Below, piece after piece: positions 12,291 to 22,610 of a stretch of DNA of 64,000 bases (positions are counted from its first letter, which is position 1; the number at the start of each line of letters is the position of its first letter). The translations under genes and the position numbers were made by a program. This DNA comes from Clonostachys chloroleuca (taxonomy: Eukaryota > Ascomycota > Sordariomycetes > Hypocreales > Bionectriaceae): contig JBANAY010000003.1 in the NCBI GenBank assembly GCA_037952775.1, positions 2,046,001 through 2,110,000 on the forward strand. The letters are read 5' to 3'. The notes beneath the pieces are model-generated. The model ran no database searches. It worked only from the letters and a program-made list of their open reading frames with translations, and was not told the DNA's origin.

Positions 12291-12467
12291 ATACTGTCCC
12301 ACCTGCGCACCCACCGAGAGGGTGGGAACTGGAAGTGCGCCACTGTTAGGTGGATGGATGTTAAGCCAGGGTGGCATGATCATAGGAGCGTGGCTTTACT
12401 TAAATGCGGGCTATTGCAGTCTTCGCTAACCAGTGCAAGACCGAAGTAACCAAACTCGGAAGCAGCC

Positions 12468-13582
12468 ATGTCTAACATCGTAAAGAACGTTGTTTTCATC
12501 GGAGTAAGCCGCCGTTGCCGATGCCGCTGCTCGTATGCTTGGGCATACCCCTTGCAACTTACTAATTTGTGATCCTTCAGGGGGCTGGCCAAGCGGGTCT
12601 TCCCATCTTCTACTCCTTACTGAAGGCCTGCGCGCAATCGGGGATCACTATTTCTGCCCTATCCCGGACCGGCTCTGCGTCGATATTTCCGGCACATGTC
12701 CCTGTTCTAAGAACCGACTATTCTCCCGCCTCTCTCCGAGATGTTCTCCGCGGACAAGATGTCGTTATTTCTATCATCGGGGACTCGGGCTTGGCATTGC
12801 AAAAGACGATTATTGACGCGGCCATTGAAGCTAATGTCAAGAGAATTATTCCCTCAGAGTTCGGTTGTAGGACTTATGATCCGGAGGTGGTGGCCCTAAT
12901 GCCCTATTTTGCGCCCAAGCGAGCTTCAATTGAGTATCTCATGACGAAAGAGGACAAGATTAGCTGGACGGCGGTGATCTCCGGTCCGTTCTTTGATGAA
13001 GTAAGTCTCACGCCTTCCATTGCTTCATCAGGAGCAAGAGAGAGAGAGAGCGGGAGAGAGAAAGAGAGCCAACACTATTTTCAGGCCTTGAAGAACACTT
13101 TCCATGGATACGAGCCTCCAGATGAGTTCTACCTGTTAGATGGCGGCGATTCAACATACTGCACAACAAATCTACACACCATCGGATACGCACTTTTCAA
13201 GATCCTGTCCAATAAGTCGAACTTTATTGACTCAGCTAACCAATATATCACCATTCACTCACACGTCCTAACACAGAACGACGTTCTACGGGCTCTGGAG
13301 ACGGCAACGGGAACTACCTTCAAGAAACACCACATCAGCAGTGAGAAGCTGTACAAAACAGCGCTTCGCAATTTTAAAGCTCGAGGCCCAAATGAGGAGA
13401 AGGATCTTCTGGCAGAGAGAGATATAATTCAATGCATCACGTATGGAAAGGGTCAATTTCAAGGAATGGGAGATACGCGAGATAGGAACGACTGGACAGA
13501 AAGGCTGGGCTTGCCTCATGAAGATCTTTTATCCGATGTCCAGGGCGTGGTCGATGGAGAGCGGCCGTCCCGGACTTATTGA
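12468..13582 (+). CDS. NmrA-like / isoflavone-reductase-family protein
   Basis: NAD(P)-binding protein of the atypical short-chain dehydrogenase group, 317 residues. Exons are 12468-12503, 12581-13000 and 13085-13582. The short first exon supplies the beta strand MSNIVKNVVFIG, and the second begins GAGQAG, together giving the Rossmann Gly motif near residues 13-18. SEFG, the segment after the third strand, and ISGPFFDE..ALKNTFHG, which crosses intron 2, match the family. Intron 2 (13001-13084) stays open in frame and contains a GA-rich microsatellite, so a naive ORF would include it. The removed stretch is not family-like. Members either reduce small aromatic substrates or act as redox-sensing regulators; which applies is not visible. 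Its place in the cluster suggests a tailoring reductase (inference). Confidence 0.82.
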
Positions 13583-14227
13583 AACCAAACATTTATATTA
13601 GACTCCTGGCAGTAATCAACTCCCTTGGGTATGCACCTGATATCTTGATTTAAGCGTCTCGCTTTAACAGGAATCGGGCATACATATTCGATGCCAAGGT
13701 GTCCATATTACCAGAGTTGCAGTGAACTTGTGAGAAGATATCATCTTAAAGGGATTCCGGACTTGATAATTGTCATCATCGATCTCGATCCTCGCCATAG
13801 TTCCTCCAGTGCGGCCGATGCGAGGACGCAAATTACCATATCCACAGCTACATCTACCCCGAAGGACAACCCACCTGTATCACCGATAGGTTAGCGGGCT
13901 TACTCCAGCTGCGCCACCATCTGAGAGGTTTAAGTTAAAGCGCACTAGACGCCTGGCACTTCCTTGATTCTGACGACGAGGTTGCCTTTAAAACCGAAAG
14001 AGAAGAACAATGAATCCCTAGATAGAGAACATCCCGAGCGATATAGGTACAACTCGAAAGTGTCATTATGCTGCACTACGCTCTCGTAGCCAGCTATGAC
14101 AGGGATCAAAGTTAGCTAGGCTGGTGACGAGCCACTCAATTTCATTGCTTTACTGCAGGTGTATGCTACTATCTTGACACATAGGTATGCTTTACTTTTC
14201 ATCCCTGAATTGTTGTTCTCGCTATTG
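13583..14227. other. Intergenic between convergent genes
   Basis: No coding region recognised. On the minus strand 13916-13905 reads TGGCGCAGCTGG, which fits a tRNA A-box, but no complete tRNA fold or B-box follows; see findings. Confidence 0.4.
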
Positions 14228-14716
14228 TTAAAATTGCCCATTTTCATGCTTCAGCTCGGATTCTGGCACAACATCCATAACGCTTTCCCAATGTTCTGTA
14301 AACTTTTCATCCTTGACTCGGTAGATATCAATAACATGGTTACCAATGTCTCCCTCCCAACGCTGAGAGTGATGCTGTACGACAACGTAGGGGCCATCTA
14401 CGAGGATCCTCTTAATGTCCATCTTGATATGGGGTTTGCCAGGTTCTGACCATTTAGTCTCGGCCCATTTCTCCATAATTTTCGCCATGTCAATCAGTGA
14501 TTCTCGCCCGTCGCCAACAAAGATGCTGTGTTGTTTGTAATTTGGGTCGACAAGTAGCTTGGTCCTCTCGAAGTCATAATATTTGAAAGCAACAAGGTGC
14601 AATTCGATGATTCGTTTGACAGTGATGGCCTGTTCGGCTGAATGCTGAGGCTGGTCCTGAAGACTGTTGTAGAGCTTCTCCACCTCAGCTCGCAGAATGG
14701 CGTCGGTCAAAGCCAT
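14228..14716 (-). CDS. SnoaL-like (NTF2-fold) small protein
   Basis: Intronless 162-residue protein with ATG at 14716. It resembles SnoaL-like proteins of the NTF2 fold (COG4922 type). Conserved-looking features are YKQHSIFVGDGRESLIDM in the first half and the C-terminal strands GPYVVVQHH, VIDIYRVKDEKFTEHWE. Proteins of this fold act as cyclases, isomerases or hydrolases in polyketide and meroterpenoid pathways, and many others are uncharacterised. Its position at the edge of the cluster beside the NmrA-like gene agrees with a tailoring role, but catalytic residues cannot be assigned from the sequence alone. Confidence 0.75.
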   Translation of the reverse strand: MALTDAILRAEVEKLYNSLQDQPQHSAEQAITVKRIIELHLVAFKYYDFERTKLLVDPNYKQHSIFVGDGRESLIDMAKIMEKWAETKWSEPGKPHIKMDIKRILVDGPYVVVQHHSQRWEGDIGNHVIDIYRVKDEKFTEHWESVMDVVPESELKHENGQF

Positions 14717-15014
14717 TGAGAAGAAAACAACTTAAGGTGCAATTAACCGTTGCAGATGCTCAGATCATTAATGCTGCAACAAGAACCAGAAAAGGCTCCA
14801 TTGAGCGGTTCCTTAGCCAGGACAGGCCTTTTAAGACTGTGAAGGTTGGGGAACGTGACTCGATCCCCGCCTTTAGTTATTACGCCACTGAGCCTGAAGC
14901 GAAAGTCCTTCGTTCACCCACCCGTCCCACCGAGCGAACGTTCACCCACCCATCCTACCGAGCGAGTGCATTTACAGCGCCATAGTGTGGATCGGGGTAT
15001 GAGCAATCTTTTAC
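14717..15014. other. Intergenic upstream of SnoaL-like gene
   Basis: About 300 bases of ordinary composition ending at the TA that precedes the Tc1/mariner-like element. A short direct repeat around CCCACC..ACCGAGCGA occurs twice at 14918-14965. Nothing else seen. Confidence 0.4.
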
Positions 15015-15016
15015 TA

Positions 15017-16417
15017 CAGTGTGGTGCCATAAGTCTGCGAACAACCCCACCCCAATGCGACCGTGTCATCACACGCGTTTATACACCTTCCTTCTTCAAC
15101 CTTCAATTGCAAGCTACCACAATACCTAAAAAATATACCTTTAGTACTGAAATAAGTATAAATCGCAGGAGAAACTGTAAATTTACTTCTGAGTAGAAAG
15201 CTGTAATATATTATAATTTATTAAGCAGTAAAACCTATTATGAAGTTATTACAGTATATAATATAAGTACTTTAACTATATAGGTAATCTTTAAACGCTG
15301 GTAAACTGAGAAGATATTAAAAAATAAGCCTTGCTATAGTAGGCCTGTTAAATTAATAGCTTCTGAATATAAGTATATTATTTTAATAGCTAAAAGAGAT
15401 TAAAAGATTATCTATTCTGCTCTTATTAGTATAATAGGTAGTAAGATTAGATTATATATAATTAAGTATATTATAAAGAAGTATTTCTTATATAAATAGA
15501 GAGCTTTATAGAGAATTCTAATTAATAAGGAAACTATAAGAATTAGACTTTAATAGGTATAAGCTTAGAGGTATAATATTAATATATTAATAGAGGTATT
15601 TATAAGTATTAATTTAAGTATTATCTTAGCTATAATTAGGCTAATACTATTCTTAATAGGTAATCTTCTCTAATAAGTTAATAATATAGTTATAGTCTAA
15701 TTTAAAAAGAGGCTAGATCTTCTGAAAGCCTTATAAGAAGTTCCTTTAATAATATATTAATATTATAGTTTATAGGAAGTTAAAAATATCCCTTATAATA
15801 TAGATAGTAATCTAGTAATCTAAAAAGATAAAGCTTATAGTTATAGAATATAATATAATAAGTATAAGGAATAGATATACTTCTAAAAGCTATTAATTAG
15901 TATTACTAGAGGGTCTTCTTCCTATTTATAATAGAATAAGGTATTTCCAGTAAGATAATATAAGAATTTATAATTTTAATAGTATACCTTAATAGCTATA
16001 AATCTATAGGATTAAGTAGATTAACTAGCTACTATATTTACTAGATCTTAATCCGATAGAGTATATTTAGAAGAAATTAAAAGATAACCTTATATAACTT
16101 TACCCTGAAACTTATAATCTTAGTAATAATAAGATTAATAGAGTAAAATTAATAGTATAGCTATAAGAAGTATAGGACTGTATTAACTAGACCTTTATAT
16201 ATAAGCTTATTAACTTACTGCCTCGCCGTATCCTCATAGTTATCCGGGTAAAGGGATTCTATACGAAATACTAATATTTAGCCTTTAAACTATCTATATA
16301 TAATACCAGCTTTATTTTCAGCTTAATTTGGAAGAGTTATAGCTATTCCAATATTAGGTATTGAGCGCGTATTGTGGGTACTGATATGGCTGTTCGTAGA
16401 CTTATGGCACCAAACTT
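15017..16417 (+). mobile_element. RIP-decayed Tc1/mariner-like DNA transposon
   Basis: A 1401-base block flanked by TA on both sides (15015-15016 and 16418-16419). Its ends are inverted copies sharing TGGTGCCATAAGTCT and CGAACA, the style of Tc1-like fungal elements such as impala. The interior is very A+T-rich and full of stops. At about 16036-16082 on the plus strand a decayed LNPIEYI.KKLK segment remains, the DDE-region signature of Tc1/mariner transposases, with TAG in place of the Trp codon TGG. The outer 100 bases escaped heavy mutation. No functional transposase can be made from it. Confidence 0.75.
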
Positions 16418-16419
16418 TA

Positions 16420-16940
16420 ATAACGATTCTACATTAAATATTACAAACCAACACTAACGCAGGTCAAGACATCGGCCGCTTGGAGTATAAGGTGCCGTAA
16501 GGATAAGTAAAAAATATAGAAATCTAAATAGGCTATATATTATAAATGAATTAAGAATAGAAATAAAATGAATATTATATAATTATAAACTTTATCTTAA
16601 AATAAAAAATATACAAGTCAATGCCTGCAAGCAGTCCTAAAGGTAAGCGAAGCTTGCTCGTCTTGACGGAAGACAGCTAGATCGTGCCCGCAGCGATCGT
16701 TTGTCACAGCAGCAGACAGGTCGGTGAGGGCCACAGCGATCATTCGTCTTGACGGCAGACAGCTAGGTCATGCCCGTGACGATCGCTCGTCTTGAGGGAA
16801 GACAGGCAGCTAACCTTGAAGACGCTGGCGCTACTAATTGCCCTATAACCCCCTCTCATTTCAGCGTAACTACAGAAGGGCCTATCTTGTAACTGTCGGA
16901 CAGTTTTTAATACTGTATAAAGTCAAGAATAGCCTGGTCA
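16420..16940. other. Intergenic with A+T-rich patch and a short tandem repeat
   Basis: 16500-16615 is A+T-rich without a recognisable coding trace. It is followed by the tandem repeat listed separately. No gene seen. Confidence 0.4.
16657..16812. repeat. Tandem repeat of about 43 bases, 3.5 copies
   Basis: Units begin CTCGTCTTGACGG, run through AGACAGCTAG and end near GCGATCG. Copies start near 16657, 16701 (most diverged), 16744 and 16786 (partial). Each good copy has a GTCTT..AAGAC inverted repeat that could form a small hairpin. No function is evident. Confidence 0.6.
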
Positions 16941-17627
16941 ATGGACCCAGTGGCTCGGGTTGCCCTTTTACTCTGCATCGGAGTAGCCTTGGTCGAGGCA
17001 AGAGACTCCCGCAACCATTTCACAGAGTTCTTCACAACATTCAACGGGTGGTACTATGGAGAGGGTAATAGTGAAAAATGCGATCTTGCTCAAGAGAACT
17101 ACACTTCGGCACCCGAGATTCCTGGGCAGCACCGCTGAGCTTGGGAACTTGTTGACTGCATTCTCGGAATCACCAGCGAGGCCCAGAAAGCGGAATTTGC
17201 TTTGTCTGCAACACTGCTGACTGTTCTTCCCGTTGGGCTGGCGCAGATCTGCCAGGGTTAACTAATACCGGTTGTCTCGCTATGCGCAGGCCTTTCCTGG
17301 CACTGATGCTTGGGTTTGGCGTGCCCTCGCCGAATCCAATTACCGGCACCATTAAGGGGAGAAAAGTCAGAAAGCTCGTTACTTCGCGGCCTCTTAAGCA
17401 GCTTAATAAACCTCTCAGATCTTTTCGTGGAGTATATGCTTGGAATGAGAGCCATGGCCAACTGTATTTACCGAATGTATCGCCTGTGCTACAAGGTCAT
17501 TGCCCTTGCACCCATCGCGGTATTCATGCCAGGATTATCCGAGACGGCTGTAGTGCTGGGATGGATGGGCCTGCTCCTCCCAATTCATTATCTGGGCGTC
17601 ACCCTGCTGCTACGGCCGACCAATTAA
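16941..17627 (+). pseudogene. Broken gene for a small fungal membrane protein
   Basis: Starts with a signal-peptide-like MDPVARVALLLCIGVALVEA and continues in the same frame through an in-frame TGA (17136-17138) into AWELVDCILGITSEAQKAEF, which reads as genuine protein, then stops again. The following RRPFLALMLGFGVPSPNP segment is in another frame, and the hydrophobic tail (MANCIYRMYRLCYKVIALAP onward) returns to the first frame. The pattern of one nonsense codon plus two frame changes, beside a RIP-affected element, suggests a decayed paralogue of a multi-pass membrane protein. Unrecognised introns could explain part of it. Function unknown. Confidence 0.45.
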
Positions 17628-18281
17628 GTTTGAGGAAGAAAATTCAGACAGGCGGCTAGGAAAGGGCTGCTTGGAATTTCTTACCAACTTGGTGGCATGC
17701 CACTATATCATGATTGGAACAGTAAGCGAGTGAGTAATGGAGCACAGATTATTGTCCGAGGAGTGAATGGATTAATGCATTGTCGTTACGTATGTTAGGC
17801 AGGGAACATATTTGCTTGGTTTCTCATTTGATTCCCGCTCTACGTCGTCTGAGCTTGCTGCTGGCTCTCTCTCTGATTCAGAATCAGAAAAGACATAGGT
17901 TGCTTTAGGTCAAAGCATCCGCCACCTCTAATCACGCCATGCCAGGTAGCACTTCAGATACATGCACGCCAACAACGACGACGACAGGGATAAGCAGTCA
18001 CAGATAATGCATCCACGTAGCTCCGCTCTTGGCAGCAGATCCAACTCCACATTGTCCCACAAGCTTGTGTCTCCGACTTTTCTCTTCTTTGGCTACTTTT
18101 CTCACTGGCATCCCCGTACTCGGGCGATTTTTCTACGCCGCCTTACGACCCCGCGACGACGCGTTCCAGCTTTAGTTGAACATTGCACCTCCCATCTAAC
18201 GCTTCGCCCTTGCCCGTCCCACGCTCCCGCTCATCACCGCCCTGACCAAGATTCTTGCCTCGCAGGCATCCGAGCAACAAG
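17628..18281. other. Promoter/5' region of the kinase gene
   Basis: Ordinary composition becoming pyrimidine-rich towards the kinase start. No convincing ORF with a usable ATG, RNA gene or repeat. Confidence 0.4.
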
Positions 18282-19434
18282 ATGTTTCGAGGCCTATCAT
18301 TTAAGCGGACCAAGGCTCAGGACACGCGGCCCCAGCGCTTTTCCCCACGGTCTGAACAGCTCCCCGTTCACCAGCACTATATTGAGCCTGGAGAAGCTCG
18401 AGAGGGGTCTCAGAAATGGAAGCAGATGCTCGGCGGCAATAGCAAGCAGGCGATGGAGCAGGAGGAGCTCAATTCGCATGGGCCCATGATAGACAAGTAT
18501 GGCACATGCGAGAAAGTGGTTGGCACCGGCGCACATGGCACCGTGTGGCTCTCTCGAAGGAAGGCGGCAAAGGGGCAAAACGATGAGGAGCTGTACGCCA
18601 TCAAATGCTTCCGGCAGTCGTCCACAGAGCCCAGGGAGAAGGAGAAGCACAGCAGCAGATTAAAGTCCGACTTCTCCATCGCGAGAGAACTGCGCCATGT
18701 CAACGTCGTTCATACGCACGAGCTGTTCCAGAGTCCCGCCGACAAGTTCTACAAAGCAATGGAGTTCTGCGCAGGCGGGGACCTGTATACGCTGGTGAGC
18801 TCGGCCGGGAAATTGGAGCCGCTCGAGGCAGCTTGTTTCTTTAAGCAACTACTGAAGGGGGTCCAATATCTGCACGAGATGGGTGTCGTCCACCGCGACC
18901 TCAAACCCGAGAATCTTCTCCTCACTATGGACGGTATGCTCAAGATTAGCGACTTTGATTGCAGCGAGTGTATCCGTTTGGGGTGGGAAGAGGAGACCCA
19001 TATGGTATCGGGAATCTGTGGTTCTGAGCCATATATTGCGCCCGAGGCTTTTACGGACGATGAGTTCGACGGCCGTGCTCTGGATGTGTGGGCTTGCGGC
19101 GTGATCTATATGGCAATGTGCACTGGTAAGTTGCTCTGGGACGTGGCTAAGAAGGATGAGGACAGTTCGTATGCAAAATACCTTCACGATCGACGCTTAG
19201 AGGAAGGGTACCGCCCGATTGAGTCATTGCCCCAAGTCAGTCCACCCTTCCACACACACACCCCGTGATGATGGAGATCTTCCCGTTCACATGTCGCTAC
19301 TCTAGGCCGGTTGCGGAAACGTCCTCTACTGCCTTCTAGATCCGAACCCGGCCCGTCGGATCACGATCCCCCAGATCTTGAAATCTCGTTGGGTTCGGGG
19401 AATTCAAGTCTGCTACGACGTCGGGGAGGATTGA
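18282..19434 (+). CDS. Serine/threonine protein kinase, Hal4/Sat4-like, with DFD motif
   Basis: 360-residue kinase of the fungus-specific HAL/NPR group. In budding yeast Hal4 (Sat4) and Hal5 stabilise the Trk potassium transporters. Exons are 18282-19235 and 19306-19434; the intron starts GTCAGT. Visible motifs: Gly loop GTGAHG (81-86), AIK with Lys108, HRDLKPEN (204-211), DFD (224-226) where almost all kinases have DFG, GICGSEPYIAPE in the activation segment, and a C-terminal DPNPARRITIPQILKSRW lobe. The N-terminal 70 residues are basic and Ser-poor compared with yeast Hal4, so the protein is much shorter. All other catalytic residues look intact. A Trk gene and an ENA ATPase gene lie within 14 kb, which supports a role in ion homeostasis (inference). 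Confidence 0.88.
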
Positions 19435-20278
19435 CCCGTCATTCTGGCCCAGCCCTTGTTCTGGTGCTTGGTTAGTCCGCCCAAGACAGTCCATCCCGAC
19501 CATGACCCAGTCACAAACCGCCTTGGTCCAAGGGCAATTCTCACGAATTGGTCGCGGCAGCGTCGCAGCATCAGCCAAGCGCGCCTTTCCCACTTCGTTT
19601 TTTATTCTCCAGCTGACCGACCATCTCCTCCTGTGCTGGCTCCAACCAAGACATGCCTTTGAGATAGCATCGCTTGGCACTTGGCATATCCCACCTCTGC
19701 CCCTCGTCTTCACTACAGTTTTCTTGTTTTCTTTTTTGTCTTTCCTCAGTTGTTCTCTCAGCATTGCCCCTCTGTCTTCCCGGCCGCCCTCGCTCCCGCC
19801 CTCGCTCCTGCCCTTACCCTTGCCCTTGCCCTCCATTTTTCCCTATCAGCATCATACGTCGTGGTCACGTTGATGAGGGATTATTTCTATTGGGCGGCGG
19901 TCTACTGGGCATCAAAGGGAAGAAAACGAGAGCTCAAGCCCTCGGTCGCCAATCTATCCCCAAAGTGAGATCAGTGGGACTTGCGTCATCATCTACATTG
20001 GCTCCCTCCCTTGGCACAAGCTACCCCTCCCCGCCATTCATGCAACGAGCTTGCTTTCGATGAATCGCCAGTCGACGCCGGCCGAATTGTAAGAAGCTGT
20101 ACGGAGCTTCTCCTTCTCTCACGCTTCTGGGCTTTTCCTCTACTTCATTTTTCTCCTCTCTTAACTTGTCTTCTGTCCTCTTGCCTTTTCTCGCACCTTT
20201 TGGTTTTGTCTTTTACCCTTCGTCTCGCCTTGATATGAGCATCATTTGAACGACCTTCACCCTGTAGCGACTGATACT
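19435..20278. other. Intergenic, pyrimidine-rich, 5' flank of first GNAT gene
   Basis: Strong C/T bias over most of the stretch, typical of fungal promoters and 5' UTRs. At 19786-19836 an imperfect repeat of CCTCGCTCC and CTTGCCC units occurs. The long minus-strand ORF here (Gly/Lys/Arg/Glu repeats) is an artefact of that bias. Confidence 0.45.
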
Positions 20279-21024
20279 ATGGGGAAAACACGAACTGCGA
20301 CACTAAAAGACGTGCCTGCCGTTATCGATGTCATCCTCTCTTCAGTTCATAGCGAACACCTGTGGATGAATTTTGTGCCATCACAAAGAGGCCGCGGCAC
20401 TGACTTCCGTCAAGAGATTGAGGCTCTCTTTGAGGAGCATATCGACCCCAGCAACAACGGCTGGGTCATCGAGGTCGTCGATCTAGGAGAGAAAGGGGGC
20501 ACCCCCGTCATCGTTTCTGTTGCCGTATGGGACATGTCGGCAGCGCAAAGCCATGGAGGACAATCAAGTAAGAATCCCGCTACGCCTCCCACCTGCAACG
20601 AGAAAGTAATCCGGGGCAAGATGCAGAGCATGAGACCAAGATGCCCATCGAGGACCCGCACCTCGGCATCTTCTACGACCTAGTCCAGAATGGCCGCAGC
20701 GAGTTTGTAAAAAGATACCCACAGTTCATGTATCTGCAGCTCCTGGCCACCCACCCGAACTACCGCGGCCAAGGCTATGCCAAAGACCTGTTGCGCGCTT
20801 ATATGGTCAAGGCGAAGCAGAAGGGAAGCGTCCTAACTTCCTTTGGTGGGCCTTTTGGCTACATCTTCTTCAGTGGACTGGGATTCCGTGATCTGGGTGC
20901 AGTTGCCTTGCCTTCAGGCATCGCCAGTGACACAGTCATGGTCAAGGCAATGTCACTTGTTGTCCCGAAAGAAGCCAGGAGACGGTCCATTGTCAACGCC
21001 GTCGTCAATCATATCACTCGCTAG
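20279..21024 (+). CDS. GNAT-family N-acetyltransferase (copy 1)
   Basis: Predicted acetyl-CoA-dependent N-acetyltransferase of 230 residues. Exons are 20279-20567 and 20621-21024, with a 53-base phase-1 intron. The ATG at 20279 starts MGKTRTATLKDVPAV, the first GNAT strand and helix. The acetyl-CoA pyrophosphate loop is in LLATHPNYRGQGYAKDLL (R/Q-x-x-G-x-G/A), and YIFFSGLGFRDLG matches the last motif. The second exon starts after a spliced codon and reads AEHETK. A paralogue with the same intron position, the same phase and a second exon of identical length (404 bases) lies at 26416-27195. The acceptor substrate cannot be told from sequence. Confidence 0.85.
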
Positions 21025-21316
21025 TTGGCAAGGATTGAGCCTGCCAAGTGGGTTGAGACTTTACCCTCTTTCCTTTCGCATTTCTTCTTTTCTCTTTTAT
21101 CTCTTTGGATTCTACTTCGATCATTCCGATCCCCTAACTCTAGCAGGATCGAACCAAGGTCGTAACATCGGCCACTACGAACTACGATGGAGAGGCTACC
21201 GATACCAATTATGTAAGGCCCTGGCGTTGATCGCTAAAGAGCCTCCCCTGCTGATTCAACCACACCGAAATCGCCACTCGGATAGCCAAGTATCCAGTGG
21301 CCTGGGACTTTCCACG

Positions 21317-21713
21317 CCAAGCAAGTAACCCGGCTGCGATGCTTCGTGTTTCCCGCTGATCCAATTACAGAGGCACTGCCCCGGGGTTGAGAAGAGGCCC
21401 CCCTCCCTCCCTCAAGATTTATTCCCACTGCAAGCAAGTAACCCGGCTGCAGTGCTCAATATGTTTCCCGCTGATCCAATTACAGGGAGGCCGCCACCCG
21501 GCCGGCACGACATCTTACGGCCTAGGGATTTCCAAGCCAAGCAAGTAACCCGATCACTCTGTTCAACGTTTCCCGCTGATCCAATTACAGGAAAACCGCG
21601 AGGGGGGAGGCGGGGGGAGGAAGGTGGCATGACACCTCGGTCTGGGACCTTTTACCGCCAAGCAAGTAACACGGTTCGCGTGTGCAACGAGTTTCCCGCT
21701 GATTTTTCTACAG
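21317..21713 (+). repeat. Repeat array A: four copies of an unrecognised 55-base core
   Basis: Cores lie at about 21317-21370, 21430-21485, 21537-21590 and 21657-21713, at 107-120-base intervals. Each runs CCAAGCAAGTAACCCGG, then about 15 variable bases, then GTTTCCCGCTGATCCAATTA followed by CAG. Sequence between cores varies but often has a TGGGAC/TAGGGATTT lead-in. The same core is present four times in reverse orientation at 28884-29313. It is not a tRNA and has no ORF. Confidence 0.8.
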
Positions 21714-22230
21714 GGCGACCGTAAGGCTGTCCCGGCGCGGGGCAGCCCCCATGTTCTTGGCAATTTCACCGTGGAATGTGCATGTGCCTGGCGAAAGTAA
21801 CTCATACATACACCAGTGGCCAGCCTCTCTTCTTGTTTCTTTTTGTCCACTTTCTACTAGTCCTATTTCGCTATGCAGAATCCAAATCAAAGTCCCCAGC
21901 TAGCTATCTACATATGTTGACGAGGCCCTTGCCCTGAACTTCGCAGGACTGTGAGATGCCCATCCCAGTGGCCATGACTGGCCTTAAAAAGGGGGAGAGG
22001 AGAAAAGAAGACGAGTCAATCACTGGCATGCCATTTGCACTTCACCTCGCACTGCGAAATAACGCACATGCCAACATGAAACCTGTCAGGCTCGGGGTCA
22101 GTACGTGGAGGAACCGAGAACATAACTGACCTGACCATGATATCTTTCACGCGCGCTCACCCAAACCCTCAGTTAGTGTGCCCTCTTGCACGTCAGGCTT
22201 CAATTGTCTATGTGCTTACGGGCGGCGAGA

Positions 22231-22280
22231 CTACGGGCGTTCATCACCCGTAGGCCTCCCACGGTCCACTGTAGGAGGCC
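22231..22280. other. Two adjacent perfect 7-bp hairpins
   Basis: CTACGGG (22231-22237) pairs with CCCGTAG (22247-22253), and GGCCTCC (22253-22259) pairs with GGAGGCC (22274-22280), sharing the junction G. They lie 330 bases upstream of the Trk start codon. A structural or protein-binding site is possible; chance cannot be excluded for 7-bp stems. Confidence 0.4.
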
Positions 22281-22610
22281 TCCTCTAGGGGCAGTAGGGC
22301 TCAAAATCCTTCAGCCGCAGGTACTGAATACACCGGCTGCAGCATGTTGATAGCGCTTTCTCCGGGTACTCTGCACTCCCTATCGACAGCTGAAAATCCC
22401 GCATGACAGGCCCCCCACCATCATCATCGGGGCGCCTACCTACCCTATGCTCCTCTACCCTCCCTCAAAATCACCCCCCGCGCGTTGCATCCCGTTGCCC
22501 TTCTCTTGCCTTTCATTCCATCTCGCTTTCCTTCTGCACGGTATCTTCTATTGCTACCTGCCTTGCATCTTGTTGTCGGCTGCCTCCCGCAGGCATCCAA
22601 CTCAGTCACC

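Larger units (their letters stand above)
21025..22610. other. Intergenic between first GNAT gene and Trk gene: repeat array A and hairpins
   Basis: Contains the four-copy repeat array (21317-21713) and a pair of adjacent perfect hairpins (22231-22280), both listed separately. Otherwise it has pyrimidine-rich promoter sequence towards the Trk start and no gene. Confidence 0.5.

Noticed and set aside
13001..13084. In-frame GA-rich segment of the NmrA-like ORF read as protein
   Set aside because: Flanked by GTAAGT and TTTTCAG; removing it joins GPFFDE to ALKNTFHG as in the family, so it is an intron.
14846..15196. 116-residue plus-strand ORF over the left end of the Tc1/mariner relic
   Set aside because: It crosses from intergenic DNA into the transposon end and shows no coding character.
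17962..18489. 175-residue ORF overlapping the kinase start in another frame
   Set aside because: Shadow of the kinase exon and its promoter; the kinase frame has clear conserved motifs.
19336..19836. 166-residue minus-strand ORF rich in Gly, Lys, Arg and Glu
   Set aside because: It is the shadow of a pyrimidine-rich repeat in the 5' flank of the GNAT gene; no ordered domain, and its far end overlaps the kinase's last exon.
21317..21713. Regularly spaced repeats considered as a CRISPR-like array
   Set aside because: Fungal nuclear genome, degenerate 55-base cores, variable spacer lengths, no cas genes, and a reversed array 7 kb away.
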